Assembly (NCBI GenBank): GCA_000433115.1
Contig: FR892232.1
Coordinates: 39,480-53,624 of the forward strand
Length of the DNA stretch: 14,145 nucleotides
Source: Ruminococcus sp. CAG:382
GTDB taxonomy: Bacteria; Bacillota; Clostridia; Oscillospirales; CAG-382
Direction: 5' to 3'
Part shown: piece after piece, positions 7,499 to 12,454 of the stretch
Position numbering within the stretch: position 1 is the stretch's first letter
How the letters are laid out: each line of letters starts with the position of its first letter
Made by a program: the position numbers and the translations under genes
The notes under the pieces: generated by a model
Told to the model about the DNA's origin: nothing
What the model saw: only the letters and a program-made list of their open reading frames with translations
Databases searched by the model: none

Positions 7499-9229
7499 TC
7501 AGTTGCCGTCAGAGCGGGTCTTATCGTATGCCGCAATATCTTCGGAAGTGATAAGGTTGAACTCTTTTCTCTTACGGGTAAGTTCGTTGTTGATATCAAC
7601 GATATAAGACTGCATCTTGGTTACAGGTTCTGCACCGTCGTTATAAACGCCGAGGAATGCAAAGTTGGTGTAACGGCCGATGATATAGCTACCGGGGAAC
7701 TCAGGAGTGCACTTAACGGCATTGAACTGAGCCTTGAGGTTATCAAGCTCATCCTTTGACCATGACATGCTTTCCAAAGCTTCGAGGTTGGCTGTATTCT
7801 GTTTTGCGGACGGTCCGAGGAGCGCTTCCATCTCATTTGCGAAAGCTGCCTGGATCTTTGCACTCGTCCACCACTGCATGAATATCCAAGCGGAGAATGC
7901 ATTGTCGTCTTTAACGGTACGCATGAGCATCATTGCGGAAACGGACGCAACAGAAGTATTGTTGATCGTAACACCGTCTTCACCGATAGTGCCGGGCAGA
8001 GGAGTAAATTCCCAAAGACCTTTGATCTCAGGTGCGAAGACTATAAGAGTGTTATATGTGGTGTAGTCCGCGATAGCAAGCGGCATGGTACCGTTTCTGA
8101 AGCGATCAGCAAATGTATACGATACGGGGAAATCGTACATTGTGAAGTAACGGCAGACCTGCTTGAAGGTAGAAAGTGCAATATCGCTGTCGAGATTAAT
8201 GGTCATACCATCTGTCTGAGGTATCACTTCTCCATCTTCATTCGTATAGGTGTTTTTGCCGTCAGCAAAAAGCTCGGGATAATTTTCAAGATAGTAATCA
8301 TAGTTGCCCATGTCATACATCGGCTCATCCTGCTGATACATCAGAATGGTGGAACCGCCGACGCCGGTCGGGAAACCGATATCCATCGTATTTGACTGAA
8401 GAGTATAAATCAGCTGGTTGAATTCGTCCCATGTATCGGGTACTTTTGCGTCAAGCTCAACAATGATATCCTTACGGTAGAACATCATGGAGAAGCCCAT
8501 ATTTTCGGGAACGCCATAGGATTTACCGTAAAGCGTGAGCGGCTCCATAGCTGTAGGAGCGAAACGCTTGGTGACTTCGTCGAATGTATCAACGTCGTCA
8601 ATTATATCTTTATAAACGGGATTATCCTTGTAAGGCGTGAAATCATTGAAATCGTAGCCGCCGTCGTTGCTGTTCAGTGCAAGAACAGCAGAGCGAATCG
8701 CATAGTTGACAGGCGTGGTCTGATCACTGCCCATGGAAATGTCAGGACCTGTACCTGCAAGGGTTGCGGGAAGGAGAGTACCGCCGGTAACGAGCTTAAC
8801 TGTTACGGGTATATTATAGCGTTCCATGAAATCGTCATCGACGAGCGAGCGGATAATCTGCGCGTGGTCACGGCTGGAAGTAGTCCAAACTTCAATGCCG
8901 GCTTTTTCATAATCTTCACTGCTGAGCTGATTGTTGGAAGAGCTTACGGAAGTATAGTCAGAGAAGAACGAAACAAAGAATTTTTTAATTTCACCGACAA
9001 ACTTATCCCAGAATCCGGCATCTGCTTTCGGTCTTTCGGCAGAAGGAGCCTGAATCGCAATGTAGTCGAGCTGAAGCGGCTGACTCTGCATATCGGTGAG
9101 CCATGAACCGAGAGCTGCGAGGTAATCCTTAAGTGTTGAAAGCTGAGAAGCGATCTTGTCGGGATATTTGCCCATACGCTCGAGCGTCAGCGTAACCTTT
9201 TCAAGCGCAGCTGCGCTTTCACCCTTACC
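7499..9229 (-). CDS. Fragment 3 of the broken binding protein: linker and solute-binding domain
   Basis: The real coding frame resumes near 9229 with GKGESAAALEK. The frame stays open up to 9364, but the sequence above 9229 is the out-of-frame copy of fragment 2, so a start at 9364 is not credible. About 110 residues of helical linker lead to the hydrophobic, basic stretch near the FWDKF motif. The binding-protein core then begins at IEVWTTSSRD. Family features include the interdomain pattern YGVPENMGFSMMFYRKD, TWDEFNQLIYTLQS, and a C-lobe with ASVSAMMLMRT and FSAWIFMQWWTS. Only an internal start could produce it, without a signal peptide, so it should not be exported as it stands. Confidence 0.75.
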   Translation of the reverse strand, partial: GKGESAAALEKVTLTLERMGKYPDKIASQLSTLKDYLAALGSWLTDMQSQPLQLDYIAIQAPSAERPKADAGFWDKFVGEIKKFFVSFFSDYTSVSSSNNQLSSEDYEKAGIEVWTTSSRDHAQIIRSLVDDDFMERYNIPVTVKLVTGGTLLPATLAGTGPDISMGSDQTTPVNYAIRSAVLALNSNDGGYDFNDFTPYKDNPVYKDIIDDVDTFDEVTKRFAPTAMEPLTLYGKSYGVPENMGFSMMFYRKDIIVELDAKVPDTWDEFNQLIYTLQSNTMDIGFPTGVGGSTILMYQQDEPMYDMGNYDYYLENYPELFADGKNTYTNEDGEVIPQTDGMTINLDSDIALSTFKQVCRYFTMYDFPVSYTFADRFRNGTMPLAIADYTTYNTLIVFAPEIKGLWEFTPLPGTIGEDGVTINNTSVASVSAMMLMRTVKDDNAFSAWIFMQWWTSAKIQAAFANEMEALLGPSAKQNTANLEALESMSWSKDELDNLKAQFNAVKCTPEFPGSYIIGRYTNFAFLGVYNDGAEPVTKMQSYIVDINNELTRKRKEFNLITSEDIAAYDKTRSDGN

Positions 9230-9251
9230 CGGCTGCGTTTCCACCCTTACC
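9208..9251 (-). repeat. Short near-tandem repeat at the frameshift (two 22-base copies)
   Basis: On the minus strand GGTAAGGGTGGAAACGCAGC (from 9251) is followed 22 bases later by GGTAAGGGTGAAAGCGCAGC (from 9229); 19 of 22 bases match. If one G of the CCGGG run at 9232-9228 is dropped, the period becomes 21. The frame then reads GKGGNAA followed by GKGESAA, an in-frame seven-residue repeat. Removing one whole 22-base copy would also restore the frame. Confidence 0.8.
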
Positions 9252-10442
9252 GCCTGTAATTTTGGCAAGCTGGTCGCTGACATTGTTGATGATATCAACC
9301 TGCTGAAGCATTCCCTTGAGAACCTCAGGCATAAGTCGTTCAAAACGATAGTCACGGTATTCATCGGGGTCAGGACCGGTTATCATGAGTATTTTTCTGT
9401 AATAAGAGTTACATGTATTAAGAGAAGTCTCAATAGTGCTGAGAAGGCCGGCAAGGTCTCCGAGCGCAACTTCAAGTCTTATTGTATTTATACCTTTATT
9501 AAGGAAAAATTTGAATTCTGTCGTGCCGTCGTTGAGAGCGTCGGTCTTCCATGTATCACTGAAGTCAAAGCGTGTATAATTGGCTTCGGTAAAAGGAACC
9601 TCACCATTAATGTATATTTTACGCGAAACATACTTACCGGAGGTAACATTCTGAATGGAACGCGGAACTACATAATAGAAACCGTCTTCCGGAGCCTCAA
9701 AGGTATATTCAATCCACTGACCGACATAAGTCCACTTATCACCGCCTATTGAATTCAGGCGGATAAGAGCGGAATCCTGCGGCTGGCTGATAACACTGGT
9801 TCTGTCATTGAGCTGATACAGTGTTCTGTCGGATGTAAGTGACGGATACTCAGCCTGAATAATGATATCGTCACCCGAGTAATCCTTTGCATTTTTATGT
9901 TCTGCAAGATATTCCTCATAGCTGATGGTCTCGGCTATAGGGACAAGCTTTATCGACTTGACTGCAAAAGGCTCACGTACGGTATTCAGTGAGATAACAT
10001 GTTCACCATTTTCAAAATGGAACATCAAAGGTGCGTTGGAATATCCGGAGGAGTCAAACAGGCGCTTTGTATACCATATACCCACGATAGTCTTTTCGGG
10101 CTTCATTTCGTTGCCGTTATTATCACGCTGGAAAATACGGTCACCGTTTGCGACTGACTCGAAAAACTTCGTGGAAGTGGAATCATAGTAGGTCTTGTTG
10201 CCATCTGTCTTGACGACTTTATAATCTCCGTCCAGTTCCGGATAAGAATCTGCCCATGCTCTGGAAAACGAAATTGAACGTGCTTCCTTGAAAGGCACTT
10301 TGCCGTCTATCATAACCATTCGTTCGATAGAAGCATTCTTACCGACGGTCGCGAGATTGCCGTCTGCGTCATACACAGAGATGTTACCGGTGTAGTACTC
10401 GACAAGGATATTATAAAAACCGGCGGTCTTTATATTTATATT
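9225..10442 (-). CDS. Fragment 2 of the broken binding protein: rest of first module and all of second module
   Basis: This frame is open from just after the TAA at 10443-10445 to TAA 9227-9225. The first ATG is at 10376-10374, but the domain already begins upstream of it, so that ATG is internal. The two modules repeat each other: SYTDYLAMYE and SYEEYLAEHK at their starts, then AGFYNILVEYY against DGFYYVVP, then RMVMIDGKVPFKEA against RKIYINGEVPFTEA. The pattern suggests glycan-contacting beta-sandwich domains. The last residues before the stop (GGNAAG) belong to a repeat-rich linker. No ribosome binding site of note precedes 10376. Confidence 0.7.
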   Translation of the reverse strand, partial: NINIKTAGFYNILVEYYTGNISVYDADGNLATVGKNASIERMVMIDGKVPFKEARSISFSRAWADSYPELDGDYKVVKTDGNKTYYDSTSTKFFESVANGDRIFQRDNNGNEMKPEKTIVGIWYTKRLFDSSGYSNAPLMFHFENGEHVISLNTVREPFAVKSIKLVPIAETISYEEYLAEHKNAKDYSGDDIIIQAEYPSLTSDRTLYQLNDRTSVISQPQDSALIRLNSIGGDKWTYVGQWIEYTFEAPEDGFYYVVPRSIQNVTSGKYVSRKIYINGEVPFTEANYTRFDFSDTWKTDALNDGTTEFKFFLNKGINTIRLEVALGDLAGLLSTIETSLNTCNSYYRKILMITGPDPDEYRDYRFERLMPEVLKGMLQQVDIINNVSDQLAKITGGKGGNAAG

Positions 10443-10808
10443 TTAGGGAAAATTACCGTCATCGCCGATAAGAAGAACCTTTCCGTCCTTGCCGTACTCA
10501 GCACCGTCAACGACCTGATAGGTGATGTTGGTCTCGTCACCGTTGATGTTGCCGAAAATATCGATATCGACAGTTTCATCGGGACGTCCGCTTGATTCAT
10601 ACATTGCGAGATAATCCGTGTATGAAATCGAGGTGAGAACGTTCTTGATTTCCGTGAGTGATGTTCTTACCAAAGAGTCGCTGCCGTTCACGCTTTCGAC
10701 AGCGGCAAGCGTGCTGAGCCCACCACCGCAAACAAGTCCGGTGAAAAGCAAAGCAGACGCCATGATACAACACAGCACACCGCGGAACCTTAGTGTTTTC
10801 ATGCCCAT
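10443..10808 (-). CDS. Fragment 1 of the broken binding protein: signal peptide and start of first beta-sandwich module
   Basis: The 121 residues up to the TAA hold the export signal (MGMKTLRFRG, hydrophobic core to about residue 33, likely cut after TLAA). A helical stretch with SYTDYLAMYE follows, then the opening strands of the first module. ATG 10808-10806 is preferred over the ATG two codons later because its gap to AGGAGG is eight bases rather than fourteen. On its own this piece would be a short secreted peptide with half a domain, so it is unlikely to function alone. Confidence 0.7.
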   Translation of the reverse strand: MGMKTLRFRGVLCCIMASALLFTGLVCGGGLSTLAAVESVNGSDSLVRTSLTEIKNVLTSISYTDYLAMYESSGRPDETVDIDIFGNINGDETNITYQVVDGAEYGKDGKVLLIGDDGNFP

Positions 10809-10864
10809 TAAATGATCCTCCTGAGAGATTTACTGCTAAAATACTTAAAGGCATACTGCCCATA

Positions 10865-10879
10865 AATACATTGTGTATT
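10865..10879. promoter_or_regulatory. Candidate operator over the -10/start region
   Basis: AATACATTGTGTATT is a perfect inverted repeat with six-base arms around TTG. It overlaps the last bases of the -10 box and the expected start point, where a bound repressor would block initiation. The 10-mer AATACATTGT recurs at 11118-11127. The regulator is unknown and no regulator gene is in the window. Confidence 0.5.
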
Positions 10880-10905
10880 ATAACCCGCTCCGTCGATTTT
10901 GTCAA
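10877..10905 (-). promoter_or_regulatory. Consensus sigma-A promoter for the sugar-transport operon
   Basis: TTGACA (10905-10900) and TATAAT (10882-10877) are separated by exactly 17 bases, a full match to the vegetative consensus. Initiation is expected near 10870, giving a leader of about 60 bases before ATG 10808. The leader has no stable hairpin that I can see. Confidence 0.9.
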
Positions 10906-10985
10906 GAGTGCATAAACGTAATATCGCGTTTTTGTTTGTTTTGAAGAGTGGCTGGCGCATGTCGAATCGGAACGGTTATGAGAAA

Positions 10986-11013
10986 ATTATATAAAAATCA
11001 AAGTGCTTTTCAA
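10986..11013 (-). promoter_or_regulatory. Possible second, upstream promoter
   Basis: TTGAAA (11013-11008), a 16-base spacer and TATAAT (10991-10986) lie on the minus strand about 180 bases before the binding-protein start. The boxes are good, but the surroundings are very AT-rich, so chance is a real alternative. Confidence 0.35.
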
Positions 11014-11114
11014 ACAATAAAAAAGGCAAAAAAGTTTATAACTGAGTGATTCGCCGCCTTATATGTGGCATGCAGAGTCCCAAACATTCTGAAATCTCAG
11101 GAAAAGCAAAAAGA

Positions 11115-11128
11115 AACAATACATTGTT
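11115..11128. promoter_or_regulatory. Second inverted repeat sharing the 10-mer AATACATTGT
   Basis: AACAATACATTGTT has six-base arms around AC and contains the same 10-mer as the site at 10865, 253 bases away. It could be an auxiliary operator. In such AT-rich sequence a chance match is possible. Confidence 0.35.
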
Positions 11129-11225
11129 CTTATCACGATTATAAACTCGCGTAAAAGTTTTATATTGAACCAAAATTAAATGCCCCAATTATGTTAATCA
11201 ATCCGTAGTAATTTCTCTTTGTGAT

Positions 11226-11261
11226 TTTTGCACAAAAACAGGAGCGCATTTTTGTGTAAAA
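11226..11261. repeat. AT-rich 13-base inverted repeat downstream of the VanY-like gene
   Basis: The arms TTTTGCACAAAAA and TTTTTGTGTAAAA surround a ten-base loop. Twelve pairs are standard; the thirteenth is G-U on plus-strand RNA and A-C on minus-strand RNA. It lies about 85 bases beyond the stop at 11345. No T-run follows on the minus strand, so a terminator role is doubtful. Confidence 0.5.
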
Positions 11262-11344
11262 CCCACAAGGCGAAATTGCGTTTTTTTACAAAATAAAATA
11301 ATGCATAAAACGCATGTTCGCTTCAAATATTGGCAGAGTTACAG

Positions 11345-12340
11345 CTATCGCGTTATTGTAACAATGAAACCGCCGATATTATCGCCGGAAACAGTGTAAT
11401 CGCAATCGACAGGAACAGGGACTTCCGTAGTTTCGCCATCAGCAGCCTTGACATAGTAGATTTCATAAGTCACGCCTTCCCTGCTGAAGGAATATCTGCT
11501 GTCAACATTGAATCGTGTAACAAACTCAACATACTCCTCAAGGCAATAAGCATTGAGACTTATAAGATACGAATGAGGTGTGCCGACATATCGGTACGTT
11601 ACATATGTATCCGCAGAGGCATCGATCCCGGTGAGATTACTTTTGCCCGCAGGATAGCGGACAATATAACCGTACTCATAGCAGTTTTCGCTGAGCCACG
11701 CGAATTTTCCCTCACCGATTTTGCCTTCCGTGGACGGATAAACCCATGCGGTAAATGAAAGACCGGTATTGAGGTCGCTGCAGCCGCCGACAGGTTCTCT
11801 GCCGTTAATATTGCGCTTTGAATCATGTGCTTTTTGCTGTTCTTCAACGGTGCGATATCCGGTCGAGATGGTGAGTGCACCGCTTGAGGCTGATGCATAC
11901 AGTGCATCTAGCATATTATTCAGTTCGGGAACAAGCCGTTCCGAATAGGTTACCGAAAGATCCGAAAGCTTATAATTCGCCGTTTTCTTTTCCCAAAGCT
12001 TTATGATCTGATCGGTCGGTTCGCCTGCCATTGCGTATGTAGGATTCACGACAATGAGATCGCCCTCATGAAATGATGCGGTTTCAAGACTGACGGTTGT
12101 GAACGAAATATCGGGTTCAGAGCTCTCTTCCGGCAGAGACGTCTCCTGCTCAGATACCGCGCTCTGTTCCGAGATACTCTCCGCAGCCGACAGTATTGGG
12201 TCACTGTCGGTATCATCGGGTTTATTCCGTGAACCGATGGTCACTACAAGTACGATAATGAGAATCACCACGAAGCAAGTTACCGCCGCGGCGAAATTGA
12301 TGTTGCTGTATCCTTTTTTTCTGCTGTTCTTAGATGACAT
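11345..12340 (-). CDS. Membrane-anchored VanY/M15-fold protein lacking zinc ligands
   Basis: The protein has 331 residues from the chosen start. A short basic tail (1-14) and one membrane helix (about 16-37) are followed by a Ser/Glu-rich stalk (about 45-80), which places the C-terminal domain outside the cell. That domain follows D-Ala-D-Ala carboxypeptidases of the VanY type: STGYRTVEEQQ at 159-169, SDLNTGLSF at 188-196, and YRYVGTP at 249-255 after RYPAGKSNLTGI. The family zinc ligands and catalytic Glu are missing: the SxHxxGxxxD motif reads Leu190 and Thr197 for His and Asp, and the EPWH motif reads TYVT (245-248). A peptidase role is therefore doubtful; peptidoglycan binding is one guess. 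A tail domain follows 275. An in-frame ATG at 12391 adds 17 residues but has no binding site; ATG 12340 follows a purine-rich AAAGGGAAAAG. The gene reads alone between PFOR and the sugar operon. Confidence 0.78.
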   Translation of the reverse strand: MSSKNSRKKGYSNINFAAAVTCFVVILIIVLVVTIGSRNKPDDTDSDPILSAAESISEQSAVSEQETSLPEESSEPDISFTTVSLETASFHEGDLIVVNPTYAMAGEPTDQIIKLWEKKTANYKLSDLSVTYSERLVPELNNMLDALYASASSGALTISTGYRTVEEQQKAHDSKRNINGREPVGGCSDLNTGLSFTAWVYPSTEGKIGEGKFAWLSENCYEYGYIVRYPAGKSNLTGIDASADTYVTYRYVGTPHSYLISLNAYCLEEYVEFVTRFNVDSRYSFSREGVTYEIYYVKAADGETTEVPVPVDCDYTVSGDNIGGFIVTITR

Positions 12341-12406
12341 ATCTTTTCCCTTTCCCGCGCATTTCACGTGCTTCGACGTAAAAGTCTTCATTTATATAAA
12401 TATATG

Positions 12407-12440
12407 CCGTTCCGACCCCGCAATAAGCGGGGCGGAACGG
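12407..12440 (-). terminator. Strong hairpin after the pyruvate:ferredoxin oxidoreductase gene
   Basis: On the minus strand CCGTTCCG and CCCCGC pair with GCGGGG and CGGAACGG, giving 14 pairs with a one-base bulge and the loop TTATT. It starts 15 bases after the stop. The following CATATATTTATATAAA is AT-rich but not a clean T-run, so some read-through into the VanY-like gene is possible; no clear promoter for that gene is visible. Confidence 0.8.
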
Positions 12441-12454
12441 AAACAGGTGAAAAA

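Larger units (their letters stand above)
7499..10808 (-). pseudogene. Large modular sugar-binding protein of an ABC importer, broken by an in-frame stop and a frameshift
   Basis: The three open frames here join into one protein of about 1102 residues. Order: signal peptide (1-36); two beta-sandwich modules resembling carbohydrate-binding domains (about 55-270 and 272-455); a helical linker with a short glycine-rich repeat (about 460-545); a hydrophobic segment FWDKFVGEIKKFFVSFF near 600; and a family 1 extracellular solute-binding domain (about 638-1102). Lesion 1 is TAA at 10445-10443 with the same frame open on both sides (FP before, NINIKTAGFY after). Lesion 2 is a one-base shift near 9231-9227. 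Promoter, AGGAGG (10822-10817, eight bases before ATG 10808) and downstream operon look sound. There is no lipobox, although most Gram-positive binding proteins are lipoproteins. The gene could be a true pseudogene, an assembly or read error, or a gene expressed as fragments; the sequence alone cannot decide. Confidence 0.8.
10809..11344. other. AT-rich intergenic region, 536 bases
   Basis: No credible open frame lies here on either strand. The right-hand third, next to the VanY-like gene, holds inverted repeats at 11226-11261 and 11278-11313. The left part holds the promoter and operator candidates. I see no clear riboswitch or RNA gene, and no classical hairpin-plus-T-run terminator for the VanY-like gene. 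Confidence 0.7.

Noticed and set aside
9230..9364. Start of the solute-binding fragment at 9364
   Set aside because: This stretch is the wrong frame of fragment 2; its residues have no family likeness, and real similarity starts only after the frameshift.
10443..10445. TAA as a recoded sense codon
   Set aside because: Several intact genes in the window end with TAA in sensible places, no special element is visible next to the codon, and the same gene has a second lesion.
11300..11335. Possible catabolite-repression (cre) site near the GAAGCGAACATG sequence
   Set aside because: It misses conserved positions of the cre consensus and lies more than 400 bases from the promoter.
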